The notes under the pieces were generated by a model. It did not search any database. It was given only the letters and a program-made list of their open reading frames with translations, and had not been told where the DNA came from. Made by a program: the position numbers and the translations under genes. A stretch of 64,000 nucleotides of DNA from Chondrinema litorale (GTDB taxonomy: Bacteria > Bacteroidota > Bacteroidia > Cytophagales > Flammeovirgaceae): NCBI RefSeq assembly GCF_026250525.1, contig NZ_CP111059.1:1-64000 (forward strand), written 5' to 3'. How positions within the stretch are numbered: position 1 is the stretch's first letter; each line of letters starts with the position of its first letter. Below, piece by piece: positions 1-8,408 of this stretch.

Positions 1-370
1 AAAAGAAGCGTTGTTGGGAATTTAATCCGAACATACCTTCAAGACTTGTTGCAAATAACTGGCAGATACAGCTTGAGAAAAACGGAGGATGATGCCATTG
101 GGGAATTCTATTTCTACGCCTTGAAGCATTGGTTTTTCATAGTTTACAGCAATAAACTTTGCTGATTTTTCTTTTGGAGCTGATTCCGATTTTAGTTTTT
201 TGTAACGAGACACCCAGTAAGGCAAGATATGAAGTGGTAAATTATGTTGTAGGCTGTAAGCTTTTTGAGTCGATCCGCTAGACAACCAGTCTTCAACTAC
301 GGGAAACATTTCTTTGGAGGTGTACATAATTACTTTTTCAGCTAAGTAAAGCAATTACCATCTAATGTAA
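1..370 (-). mobile_element. End of an IS66-like insertion sequence (partial)
   Basis: The only visible part is the TnpA-like gene and its short leader; the rest of the element would lie outside the window. I could not identify a terminal inverted repeat or a target duplication with confidence, so the right boundary near 360-370 is a guess from the gap between this gene and the neighbouring membrane protein. Confidence 0.4.
22..327 (-). CDS. IS66-type element accessory protein (TnpA-like)
   Basis: Product of about 101 residues. The N-terminal part (EMFPVVEDWLSSGSTQKAY) looks like a helix-turn-helix that picks the element's DNA. The C-terminal part (GVEIEFPNGIILRF, then a hydrophobic tail) matches the end of IS66 orfA/TnpA proteins, which typically read VEIELPNGxxLRL. 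I chose the ATG at 327 (MYTSKEMF) rather than a TTG at 354. In IS66 elements this gene is followed by TnpB and the large transposase; those would lie left of base 1 and cannot be seen. The assignment rests on pattern resemblance. Confidence 0.65.
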   Translation of the reverse strand: MYTSKEMFPVVEDWLSSGSTQKAYSLQHNLPLHILPYWVSRYKKLKSESAPKEKSAKFIAVNYEKPMLQGVEIEFPNGIILRFSQAVSASYLQQVLKVCSD

Positions 371-379
371 TAGGCTGGT

Positions 380-763
380 TTATGGGAGGGATACATTTGA
401 AATTGGTAGAAAGTAATCTAAATGAACTATGTTCTCTTTGTGTTCTTCTTTTAATACTCGATTGACAATTTCTTGCCTTTCATTTTTGTAAAACCTCCAG
501 TCAAATTTTTCGATGAACCTTTCTCCAAAAAACAATGATGAAGAACCTACTAAAATCGAAAAAATTAATCCTACTAATTGAAAAGTAGAACGTACTATTT
601 TAAGAGCTTTAATTAGAGTAATAGTCATTATTAAAGCCATTAATATGTAAATACTAATCAGTAGCATTCCGACAGGTCCAGATGTATAATAGTAAAAAAT
701 GGGTGCTTGAAGTATAGCTAAAATGCAGAGGGTGAATGTTAAAATATTATTTGTATTTAGCAT
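380..763 (-). CDS. Small membrane protein of unknown function
   Basis: A 127-residue protein with three likely membrane helices in the first 85 residues (around 8-26, 30-52 and 58-78). A soluble tail follows, containing WRFYKNERQEIVNRV and ending at VSLP. I do not recognise a named family. The tail resembles the middle of Bacteroidota membrane proteins that read WRYNxRxxIVxxI and go on for longer, so this copy may be cut short at its C-terminus, close to the IS66 fragment. That is an impression only. It is divergent from the TetR gene. Confidence 0.5.
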   Translation of the reverse strand: MLNTNNILTFTLCILAILQAPIFYYYTSGPVGMLLISIYILMALIMTITLIKALKIVRSTFQLVGLIFSILVGSSSLFFGERFIEKFDWRFYKNERQEIVNRVLKEEHKENIVHLDYFLPISNVSLP

Positions 764-824
764 AGCTGATGTAAAAATTCAGATTAATATATGAGTAAAC
801 GAATAAGTATCTAAAAAACTCATT

Positions 825-850
825 AAAAACATACTAATCAGAATGATTTT
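825..850. promoter_or_regulatory. Putative TetR operator (copy 1)
   Basis: A 26-bp imperfect inverted repeat with arms AAAAACAT and ATGATTTT around a CTA/CAG core. It is nearly the same sequence as the palindrome at 1476-1501, and it sits directly before the TetR gene. The pairing of the two copies suggests autoregulation by the TetR protein. Confidence 0.65.
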
Positions 851-851
851 A

Positions 852-859
852 TATATTTG
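852..859 (+). promoter_or_regulatory. -7 promoter element TATATTTG before the TetR gene
   Basis: Exact match to the Bacteroidota -7 consensus TAnnTTTG, directly after the putative operator. It ends 4 bases before the ATG at 864, so if used the transcript would be almost leaderless. No clear -33 TTG was found. Confidence 0.4.
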
Positions 860-863
860 CTTT

Positions 864-1463
864 ATGAAACAAGAAATTAAATCGGAACTTACACAGCAGT
901 TGATCATCGACAAGGCATTTAACTTGTTTTATAAAAATGGTTTTAAATCCACCAGTATAGATAAAATAATGCATGCGACGAAGCTCTCTAAGGGTGCATT
1001 TTATCATCATTTTAAAAATAAGCAAGATATAGGTTTAGCAGTAATTAGCCAGCGGGTGCAAACCAGAATTCTTAATGGAATGATAAAACCTCTGGATTCA
1101 AACCAAGAACCTGTTGAGCTACTCAAGCATGTTTTTACTTCTAAAATCAAGTCTTTTTCGATGGAAGAAAAACAAGCGGGTTGCCCGGCAAATAACCTCA
1201 TCAACGAAATAGGAGATAGTGAATTAGGCTACCAACTCGCTCTTCGAAAAATTATAGACGATTGGAAACAAGCCATTATCAAAGTAATTGAAAATGGAAT
1301 AAGTACAGGTAGCATTAAACCCGAAGTGGATAGCGCCGCTGTAGCCATTTACCTGATTAGTGCTTTTGAAGGAATTCGAGGAATTAGAAAGCTTTATCAA
1401 GACGATCAGATATTGGAAGAATATCTTTTAGGAGTAGGAAATTATATTAATCAACTTAAATAA
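864..1463 (+). CDS. TetR/AcrR family transcriptional regulator
   Basis: A 199-residue one-component repressor. The N-terminal helix-turn-helix is typical of TetR: IIDKAFNLFYKNGFKSTSID, then MHATKLSKGAFYHHFKNKQD near residues 35-55. The C-terminal ligand domain resembles the group often paired with oxidoreductases or hydrolases (CPANNLINEIG near 110). I start at the ATG at 864 (MKQEIKSE) because the ATG at 843 would add a non-conserved MILYICF stretch that overlaps the operator. Palindromes lie before this gene (825-850) and before the following dehalogenase (1476-1501), so the likely role is repression of both. The ligand is unknown, perhaps a halogenated acid. Confidence 0.88.
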   Translation: MKQEIKSELTQQLIIDKAFNLFYKNGFKSTSIDKIMHATKLSKGAFYHHFKNKQDIGLAVISQRVQTRILNGMIKPLDSNQEPVELLKHVFTSKIKSFSMEEKQAGCPANNLINEIGDSELGYQLALRKIIDDWKQAIIKVIENGISTGSIKPEVDSAAVAIYLISAFEGIRGIRKLYQDDQILEEYLLGVGNYINQLK

Positions 1464-1475
1464 ATTTTTTTGCAC

Positions 1476-1501
1476 AAAAACATACTAACTAGAATGTTTT
1501 T
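1476..1501. promoter_or_regulatory. Putative TetR operator (copy 2)
   Basis: A near-perfect 26-bp palindrome: arm AAAAACAT, half-site CTA, two central bases, TAG, arm ATGTTTTT. It lies 16 bases before the dehalogenase start and starts 13 bases after the TetR stop. A second copy precedes the TetR gene itself. No other copy was noticed in the window. Confidence 0.75.
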
Positions 1502-1517
1502 GTTAGATTTTAACCAG

Positions 1518-2330
1518 ATGAAAAAAGAACAAAACACAAGAAGAAATTTTGTTAGAAAAAGCTTAGCACTAGGTAGTACAGGACTATTATCAACTACATT
1601 ATTAAAAGCTGAAAATTTTGAAACCATGAAAAAACCAATTACTGACACCAGTATAAGACCCAAAGTATTGTTTTTTGATGTGAATGAAACCTTGCTCGAT
1701 TTAGCTCCATTGAAAGCCAGTGTAAATCAGGTTTTACAAGGTAACAAAGAGCTTCTACAGCTTTGGTTTACTACGATGCTACAATATTCATTAGTAAACA
1801 CAGTAGCCAATAAATACAACAACTTTGGCGAAATAGGTGCAGCAGCTTTAATGATGATCGCCAAGAATAATGGAAAAGAAATTACAGAAGAGGAAGCAAA
1901 AAAGGCAATTTCTCCGATTAAATCATTACCACCACATCCAGAAGTAAAGGCAGCACTACAATTATTAAAACAACAAGGTTTCACTTTAGTCTCGCTTACT
2001 AATTCTCCTCCTCAGGTTGTGAAAGCGCAATTTACCAATGCGGGCATTATCGATTTGTTTGATGAAATGCTTACTGTAGAAGAGATTGGCAAATACAAAC
2101 CACATGCAGATACATACAACTGGGCAACGCGAAAAGTGGGTGTACTCCCAGAAGAAAGTATGCTTATTGCCGCACATGGTTGGGATGTTGCAGGAGCAGC
2201 TTGGGCAGGTTGGCGAACTGCTTTTATCAGCAGGCCGGGGCAGCAATTATATCCGTTGGCACCAAGACCTGAGCTAGTGGAAGACGATTTATCGATTATC
2301 GCAAATAAGCTAATTGCTTTGGTAGAATAA
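1518..2330 (+). CDS. Tat-exported haloacid dehalogenase type II (HAD superfamily)
   Basis: Predicted (S)-2-haloacid dehalogenase, which hydrolyses 2-haloacids to 2-hydroxyacids. From the ATG at 1518 the first residues hold a twin-arginine signal (TRRNFVRK, then a hydrophobic stretch), so export to the periplasm is likely. The HAD motifs follow in order: nucleophile motif FFDVNETLLDL, motif II LTNSPPQ, Lys motif KPHADTY, and HGWDVAGAAWAGW. Length (270 residues) fits a family member plus signal peptide. An in-frame ATG at 1494 lies inside the operator palindrome and is a less likely start. A TAGATTTT (1504-1511) resembles the -7 box. It sits just after the TetR gene and is probably controlled by it. 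The substrate is not proven; phosphatase activity is the main alternative. Confidence 0.82.
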   Translation: MKKEQNTRRNFVRKSLALGSTGLLSTTLLKAENFETMKKPITDTSIRPKVLFFDVNETLLDLAPLKASVNQVLQGNKELLQLWFTTMLQYSLVNTVANKYNNFGEIGAAALMMIAKNNGKEITEEEAKKAISPIKSLPPHPEVKAALQLLKQQGFTLVSLTNSPPQVVKAQFTNAGIIDLFDEMLTVEEIGKYKPHADTYNWATRKVGVLPEESMLIAAHGWDVAGAAWAGWRTAFISRPGQQLYPLAPRPELVEDDLSIIANKLIALVE

Positions 2331-2360
2331 CATAATTAATACGGCTAGTACTTCTCATAT

Positions 2361-2392
2361 AAAAAGTCAGTAATTTAATTGCTGGCTTTTTT
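2361..2392 (+). terminator. Rho-independent terminator after the dehalogenase
   Basis: Stem of AAAAGTCAG pairing with CTGGCTTTT (one G-U pair), followed by a T run. It closes the TetR/dehalogenase unit. Confidence 0.65.
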
Positions 2393-2420
2393 AGTTTTAT
2401 ATCATCAGTAATCTAAAAAT

Positions 2421-2936
2421 ATGGAAAATGAAAGTGCGACAATCAGGTTGAGGGCTGCGAATATGAACGATCTAGAATTGCTTAATCACTGGGATAGGCA
2501 ACAACATGTAATAGATGCAGACCCAAATGACGATTGGGAGTGGGAGACAGAATTACAAAGAAATCCACCTTGGCGAGAGCAGCTTATTGCTGAGCTAAAT
2601 GGCAAACCTATTGGCTTTGTACAAATTATAGACCCTGAAAAAGAAGACTCATACTATTGGGGAAATGTGGCTCCAAATCAGCGAGCTATTGACATTTGGA
2701 TAGGTGAAAAAGAAAATTTGGGAAAAGGCTATGGCACAGAAATGATGCGACAAGCCATCGCCAAATGTTTCGAAAATCCATCAGTTACAGCGATTCTTAT
2801 AGACCCTTTAGAAAGCAATGCAAGAGCGATTCGCTTCTATGAAAAAATCGGATTTAAATTTTTAGAGCATCGCACATTTGATGAAGACAAGTGTGCTGTT
2901 TACATGCTAAATCGATATAATTGGGAATCAGATTAG
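2421..2936 (+). CDS. GNAT acetyltransferase, AAC(6')-like
   Basis: A 171-residue GNAT-fold acyltransferase using acetyl-CoA. Visible signatures are the IDIWIGEKENLGKGYGTEMM segment near 92-111, which contains the acetyl-CoA loop (GKGYGTE), and the C-terminal DPLESNARAIRFYEKIGF motif near 130-147. The latter is shared by AAC(6')-type aminoglycoside acetyltransferases and siderophore-side-chain acylases. The family similarity does not prove antibiotic resistance; small amines or peptides are equally possible. It stands alone between the dehalogenase terminator and the ECF sigma gene. Confidence 0.8.
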   Translation: MENESATIRLRAANMNDLELLNHWDRQQHVIDADPNDDWEWETELQRNPPWREQLIAELNGKPIGFVQIIDPEKEDSYYWGNVAPNQRAIDIWIGEKENLGKGYGTEMMRQAIAKCFENPSVTAILIDPLESNARAIRFYEKIGFKFLEHRTFDEDKCAVYMLNRYNWESD

Positions 2937-3136
2937 GAAGAAATGTTGGAAAAATGTAAAAACAAAACTATTTTAGAATCTGATGCTAAGATTACAAATC
3001 ATAAAAACCAAAGTCAATTTTTATTCAATACTCTTTTTCAGTTATAAATTTACTAGCAGCATTTTAACATCCAGCATACGAGATTTTTACATGCAGTAAA
3101 TTATTTCTAAATTGTGTTGTCCTTATTCCATAACAA

Positions 3137-3718
3137 ATGCAGACCTTAAACAACAAAGATATTGCTATCCGAATTAAAGAAGGTGACTTTGCTGCACTTG
3201 AAAAACTTTATCAAAATAACTGGATAAGGCTGGTTAACTTTTCTTTCGGCATGCTCAAATCAAAAGAAGATGCAGAAGAAGCCGTACAAGATATTTTTAT
3301 TAGGGTTTGGGAAAACAGAGAAAAACTTAATCCGGAATTACCGATTAATGGTTTTTTGTTTGTGGTAGCAAAAAGGGTAGTACTTAATAAGTTAAGGTCA
3401 AAAGCCAAAGAGCTACAAATGGTAGATATCCATGAAAATGATGCTTGGCGAAATTGTTTGGCAGAAGACCAACTGATTTATAGTGAGCTTACCCAAATTT
3501 CTGAGCATGCCATAGATAAACTTCCACCAAAAAGGAAAGAGATTTTTTTACTCAGAAAAAACCAAGGATTAACCAATAAAGAAATTGCTGGCCACCTTAA
3601 TGTTTCTACTCAATATGTTGAGAAACAAATGGCCTTGGCACTAAGTACAATTAGGGCTTACCTACAAGCGCATACAGATATTATACTCCCGCTTATTCTG
3701 CTTTTTATTTCCCTCTAA
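3137..3718 (+). CDS. ECF RNA polymerase sigma factor (FecI/RpoE-like)
   Basis: A 193-residue sigma-70 family factor. Region 2 is visible as SFGMLKSKEDAEEAVQDIFI with IRVWENREKL (residues about 36-60). Region 4 is visible as LPPKRKEIFLLRKNQGLTNK and EIAGHLNVSTQYVEKQM (about 135-175). The hydrophobic C-terminal tail (ILPLILLFISL) is common in Bacteroidota PUL sigma factors. The next genes are FecR and an STN-containing SusC, which is the standard trans-envelope arrangement: substrate uptake through SusC is sensed by FecR, which releases this factor to transcribe the locus. Confidence 0.93.
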   Translation: MQTLNNKDIAIRIKEGDFAALEKLYQNNWIRLVNFSFGMLKSKEDAEEAVQDIFIRVWENREKLNPELPINGFLFVVAKRVVLNKLRSKAKELQMVDIHENDAWRNCLAEDQLIYSELTQISEHAIDKLPPKRKEIFLLRKNQGLTNKEIAGHLNVSTQYVEKQMALALSTIRAYLQAHTDIILPLILLFISL

Positions 3719-3813
3719 ATTTTTTTTGAAAAAAATTACTATCGGAGGTTGGGTGTGCTTCCAATTCCTGTGTATTTATTAATACAGCAGTAAGTATTAC
3801 AGTAAATAAGAAA

Positions 3814-4830
3814 ATGGACGCTCGTATAGCAAATCTACTAAGAAAGTATTTTTATAATCAGGCGAATGAAGCTGAGTCGATTGAGTTACAAAATTGGCTG
3901 GCAGAGCAAGGTTATGAAAATGAATTAGACGATATAATTGTACAATTGTATCAGGAGACGAGCAATAAGGAAACTGTAATCGATACTGATAGTCAAAAAA
4001 TCTGGACCAACATTGCTACGAAAGTAGATATTCCTAAGCCTCGCAAAACTGTTGTAAGAGAATTCCCAATTCAAAAATCGAATCCGTATTGGAGAGTAGC
4101 CGCGGTAGTCACTTTGCTACTCTTGGGCTGGTTGGTATTTACTTATAAATCCAAAGTTAGTGATGAGCAAAAAATAGCAGAAGTAAAATGGATTAGTAGA
4201 TCAACGGCATTTGGAGAGAAACTTTCTCTCACTTTACCCGATGGTTCTAAGATTAAAGTGAATGCAGGCAGCAAGGTAAAGTTTGCAGAAAACTTTTTAG
4301 AATCGGATACCAGAATTATCTACCTGGAAGGCGAATCATTTTTTGATATAGCCAAAATGCCAAGCAAACCTTTTAAGGTAATTACCGGCGAAGTGGAAAC
4401 TACCGTTCTTGGAACCTCATTTAATGTGCATGCATATCCATCAGATAACAAAGTACAGATTGCTGTATTGACAGGGAAAGTGAATGTAAAAAACGAAACA
4501 GCAGAGGTCAATCTCACACCAGACGAAATGGCTACTTTAAAAGATACTGCCTTTGTAAAAACAGGTTTTAACAGAGAAGAAATATTCGGTTGGAAAGACG
4601 GAAAGCTCATTTTTAATAAATCCACTTTTGATGAAGTATTAAGCAGTTTAGAGAAGTGGTACGGGGTAGAATTTACTGTTCAAGATGAAAAAATCCGCCG
4701 AAAGCAGGTAGGTACTTTTACAGCACAATACCAAAATGAGAGTTTAGAAACTGTATTAAATGGAATTGCTTATTCAGGGAAATTTAATTTTAAGATAGAA
4801 GGAAAGAAAGTTTTTTTAAGCAATAAATGA
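3814..4830 (+). CDS. FecR-family anti-sigma factor
   Basis: A 338-residue inner-membrane regulator. The cytoplasmic N-terminus (1-90, LLRKYFYNQANEAESIELQNW) should bind the sigma factor. One membrane helix lies at about 91-110 (WRVAAVVTLLLLGWLVF). The periplasmic FecR domain follows (LPDGSKIKVNAGSKVKF, YLEGESFFDIAKMPSKPFKV), then a C-terminal DUF4974-type domain (STFDEVLSSLEKWYGVEF). It sits between its sigma factor and the SusC gene, whose STN domain is its expected partner. Confidence 0.92.
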   Translation: MDARIANLLRKYFYNQANEAESIELQNWLAEQGYENELDDIIVQLYQETSNKETVIDTDSQKIWTNIATKVDIPKPRKTVVREFPIQKSNPYWRVAAVVTLLLLGWLVFTYKSKVSDEQKIAEVKWISRSTAFGEKLSLTLPDGSKIKVNAGSKVKFAENFLESDTRIIYLEGESFFDIAKMPSKPFKVITGEVETTVLGTSFNVHAYPSDNKVQIAVLTGKVNVKNETAEVNLTPDEMATLKDTAFVKTGFNREEIFGWKDGKLIFNKSTFDEVLSSLEKWYGVEFTVQDEKIRRKQVGTFTAQYQNESLETVLNGIAYSGKFNFKIEGKKVFLSNK

Positions 4831-4913
4831 GGTGTTTTTGAAGAATTTAATATCGAAGAATATGAACAGCAGCTAATATACTATTATCTAATTATTACTT
4901 AATCACAAAAATA

Positions 4914-4954
4914 CCCTGAAGGCAGATTTTGTCGCGATCATCTGCCTTTCAGGG
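4914..4954 (+). other. Stem-loop between fecR and susC
   Basis: Arms CCCTGAAGGCAGA (4914-4926) and TCTGCCTTTCAGGG (4941-4954) pair with a single bulged T around a 14-base loop. No T run follows, so it is not a typical terminator. It ends 32 bases before the susC ATG and could be an RNA structure in the susC leader, a processing site, or an attenuator. Confidence 0.5.
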
Positions 4955-4985
4955 CTTATGTTTAACTCGTAAACTTAGTAAAAAT

Positions 4986-7900
4986 ATGAAATGGAAACTA
5001 CTTAGACAAATCATCATTATGTCGAAATCCGTGCTATATTGCTTTATGATACAGTGCGTTACGCTATCTGTATTGATTGCGAGCCCTGGAAAGAGCCAAT
5101 CCAAAAGTGTGGAGGAAATTTATGTTTCAGTAAATCTGAAAAATACTACGCTAGAAGATCTTTTTGATCATATAGAAGCGCAAACAGAATTTGAATTTGC
5201 TTACTTCACCAAAGCGCTGGACAAAGAAACCAGACTTAATATAAGAGTGAGCAAAAGCTCTCTTGGAAACATTCTTCGCGAAGTTTCTAAAGAGGCAAAT
5301 TTGGCATTTAAGCGTGTAAATGATAAAATATACATCAGTAAAAAAACAATTTTAACCCCAAATCTTCAAGAAACGATTGAGGAAGGAGAGGTTGCTCAAG
5401 TAGCTATTTCTGGTGTGGTTGTTTCGTCTGAAGATAACAATCCTTTGCCGGGAGTAAGTATACTTATTAAAGGTACTGCCAATGGTACAACTACCAATAT
5501 TGATGGTAAGTATTCGCTTACAGCCCCATCAGATGCAATCTTACAGTACAGTTACATAGGTTTTGATACGCAAGAAATTGCTGTGGGAGCTCAAAGTGTT
5601 ATCAACATAACGCTTGCTCCAAACTTAGAGCAGTTAGAAGAAATTGTAGTGGTTGGTTATGGTACTGTAAAGAAAAGTGACTTAACTGGTTCTGTGGTTT
5701 CTCTTAAATCAGATAAAATTAATCAAGGGGTAAATACCTCAGTAGATGAATTACTGAAAGGTAGAGCAGCCGGTGTGAGTGTAGTACAAAACAGTTCTGA
5801 GCCCGGTGGTGGTGTGTCTATCAGTATTCGCGGGGCGAGTTCTTTTACAGCAGGCACTGCTCCTTTATATGTGATTGATGGATTACCTATTAATAATGCC
5901 GCTTTAACAACTGGTTCAGGTTCATTTCCTTCTTCACGATCTCCTGCAAATCCACTAAGCGCATTGAACCCTAATGACATTGAGTCTATCGAAATTCTAA
6001 AAGATGCTTCGGCAACGGCAATTTACGGTTCTCGTGGTGCCAATGGAGTAATTTTAATTACCACTAAAAAAGGTAAATCTGATAGAATGCGGGTCAATTA
6101 CGATGGTTATGTGGGTGTGCAAAATGTATTGGGCAAATTGGATGTACTCAACGCAGATGAATATTATAATGTATTAACTGAGTTGGTAGAAGATGGTGGA
6201 GGTTCGGCAGAAGAGGCTGTAACCGGTATTGACAATGGCGGTACAGATTGGCAAGACCTATTACTCAGAGATAATGCCCCTGTTCAAAATCACAACCTTT
6301 CTTTATCTGGTGGTAATGAAAAAACGAGTTACTATGCAGCATTAAATTACTTTAATCAAGAAGGTGTGGTGATTAGCTCATCTTTTGAGCGCTACGGAGC
6401 AAGAATGAATGTAGATTCTAAAATCACAGACAAGTTAGAAGTGGGAGTAAATCTTAATACCACATTCAGTATTAATGACCTTGTACCTGCACAGTCTTAT
6501 GGTGTAAACATGGATAATGGAGCATTATATGCTGCTTACAACTTCGATCCTACATTACAACCTTACGATGAAGATGGTAATTATACATTATCACCTTTCC
6601 ATAGTTTAGATAATCCGTTGGCATTGGCAAATGGCAAATCCTCTTTTGTAAAAAGTTTTAGAACAATGGGCATCGCATATGCTAAATATCAATTGTTACC
6701 TTCTCTATCTTTCAAATTGAACTTGGGTACAGATGTAACCAATCAGCGAAAAGATGTGTACATCGATCGTACAACGGTAGATGGAAATGCTAATGGAGGT
6801 ATAGCCAACATCTTTAATGAAAACCGATCTAATTATCTGGTTGAAGCAACAACTACTTACAGTAAGAAATTTGGAGAACACAGTATAACTGCGCTTGCCG
6901 GTGTTACTACACAAAGGTTTTTCTATAATGGTACTTATACCGAAGGCAGATCATTCCCTTCTGATGTTACCGGAACAGACAATATTGGTTTAGGAGACCC
7001 AACACTTTATGTAATCGGGAGTAGCAGAGCTGGCTATCAATTACTTTCTTATATGGGTAGAGCAAATTACGCTTGGAAAGATAAATATCTTTTAACTGCT
7101 ACATTGAGAATTGATGGGTCTTCTCGTTTTGGTAACAATAGTAAATATGGTTATTTCCCATCAGCAGCTTTTGCTTGGAAGATGAAAGAAGAGCCATTTT
7201 TAGAAACCGTTGATGCCATTAGTACCATGAAGTTACGTGCAAGCTGGGGGCAAACTGGTAATCAAGAAATTGGTAACTATCAATCAATAACCACCTTTGC
7301 TGCTGGAGGAACAGCCGTGTTTAATGTAGGTGGGGCTTCTACCAAAATATCTACTACTGCACCAACAAGAATAGCCAATCCTAATTTAAAATGGGAAACT
7401 ACAGAGCAGTGGGATATCGGATTAGATTTTGGCTTCTTAGAAGAAAGGGTTTATGGTTCTTTGGAATACTTCGAGAAAAATACCTTTGATATGCTTATCA
7501 ATTTGCCAGTACCAACCTCTACAGGTTTTACTACGCAGCTTACTAATATAGGTAGCATTAAAAACAAAGGCGTAGAGTTTACCTTAAACACTGTGAACAT
7601 AGAAGGAGAGTTCAACTGGACTTCAACAATTAATCTGGCGACTATAAGAAATGAGGTAATGGATTTGGGTGGTATCGATCAGATTATTGAAGGTAGTGCT
7701 GGTTTTACAGGAGGATTTTTCCTTTCAGAAGAAGGTGAGACTTTGAGATCTTTCTATGGCTATCAAGTTGATGGTGTTTGGCAAAATGATGATGACTTTA
7801 GTGTAACTACAGATAATGTAGCTCCGGGAGATTTAAAATACAGAGATGTAAACGAAGATGGTACCGTAAACGCAGACGACAGAGTAATTCTAGGAAACTC

Positions 7901-8396
7901 ATTCCCAGATTTAACATGGTCTTTTGGCAATACACTCGAATACAAAAACTTTGGTTTAATGATTTTCTTCGAAGGTGTAAATGGTGTAAGTATGCTCAAT
8001 CAAAACTTGGTAGATACTTATTTCCCTATCAACTTTAGAAGAAACAAAATTGCAGAACCTTATTTAAACAGATGGACAGAAGATAATCCTTCAAATAAAT
8101 ATCCTTCCTTTATCAATCCGGGAGGTCAGGGTACCAAACAGGCAAATTCATATACCATTGAAGATGCCTCTTACATCCGTCTAAAAACCGTAACGCTAAG
8201 CTATCACCTACCAAAACTGATCGATTCTATTAGTAATGCATCAGTTTATCTAACTGCGAGTAACCTGTTCACCATTACAGATTATAGCGGTATCGATCCG
8301 GCAATCAATACCAATGGTAATGCGGTAAGTAGGATAGATTACAATGCTTATCCAACAGCAAAATCAGTTCTTCTTGGTGTAAAACTTAGCTTCTAA
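4986..8396 (+). CDS. SusC/RagA-family TonB-linked outer-membrane transporter with STN domain
   Basis: TonB-dependent glycan importer of about 1,136 residues. After a signal peptide comes an STN domain (VSVNLKNTTLEDLFDHIEAQ, residues about 50-120), which signals to FecR. Next is a carboxypeptidase-like beta domain (ISGVVVSSEDNNPLPGVSIL), then the plug (EEIVVVGYGTVKKSDLTGSV, SISIRGASSF, PLYVIDGLPI, DASATAIYGSRGANGVILIT), and a 22-strand barrel ending in ASNLFTITDYSGIDPAINT and a final Phe. I start at the ATG at 4986 (MKWKLLRQ); an upstream TTG lies in a stem-loop. SusD follows 12 bases downstream. A degenerate -7 box, TATGTTTA, lies at 4957-4964. Confidence 0.95.
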   Translation: MKWKLLRQIIIMSKSVLYCFMIQCVTLSVLIASPGKSQSKSVEEIYVSVNLKNTTLEDLFDHIEAQTEFEFAYFTKALDKETRLNIRVSKSSLGNILREVSKEANLAFKRVNDKIYISKKTILTPNLQETIEEGEVAQVAISGVVVSSEDNNPLPGVSILIKGTANGTTTNIDGKYSLTAPSDAILQYSYIGFDTQEIAVGAQSVINITLAPNLEQLEEIVVVGYGTVKKSDLTGSVVSLKSDKINQGVNTSVDELLKGRAAGVSVVQNSSEPGGGVSISIRGASSFTAGTAPLYVIDGLPINNAALTTGSGSFPSSRSPANPLSALNPNDIESIEILKDASATAIYGSRGANGVILITTKKGKSDRMRVNYDGYVGVQNVLGKLDVLNADEYYNVLTELVEDGGGSAEEAVTGIDNGGTDWQDLLLRDNAPVQNHNLSLSGGNEKTSYYAALNYFNQEGVVISSSFERYGARMNVDSKITDKLEVGVNLNTTFSINDLVPAQSYGVNMDNGALYAAYNFDPTLQPYDEDGNYTLSPFHSLDNPLALANGKSSFVKSFRTMGIAYAKYQLLPSLSFKLNLGTDVTNQRKDVYIDRTTVDGNANGGIANIFNENRSNYLVEATTTYSKKFGEHSITALAGVTTQRFFYNGTYTEGRSFPSDVTGTDNIGLGDPTLYVIGSSRAGYQLLSYMGRANYAWKDKYLLTATLRIDGSSRFGNNSKYGYFPSAAFAWKMKEEPFLETVDAISTMKLRASWGQTGNQEIGNYQSITTFAAGGTAVFNVGGASTKISTTAPTRIANPNLKWETTEQWDIGLDFGFLEERVYGSLEYFEKNTFDMLINLPVPTSTGFTTQLTNIGSIKNKGVEFTLNTVNIEGEFNWTSTINLATIRNEVMDLGGIDQIIEGSAGFTGGFFLSEEGETLRSFYGYQVDGVWQNDDDFSVTTDNVAPGDLKYRDVNEDGTVNADDRVILGNSFPDLTWSFGNTLEYKNFGLMIFFEGVNGVSMLNQNLVDTYFPINFRRNKIAEPYLNRWTEDNPSNKYPSFINPGGQGTKQANSYTIEDASYIRLKTVTLSYHLPKLIDSISNASVYLTASNLFTITDYSGIDPAINTNGNAVSRIDYNAYPTAKSVLLGVKLSF

Positions 8397-8408
8397 ATGA
8401 TCTGAAAT

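Noticed and set aside
2421..2936. Aminoglycoside resistance gene
   Set aside because: Only the general GNAT signature shared with AAC(6') is seen; substrate cannot be assigned.
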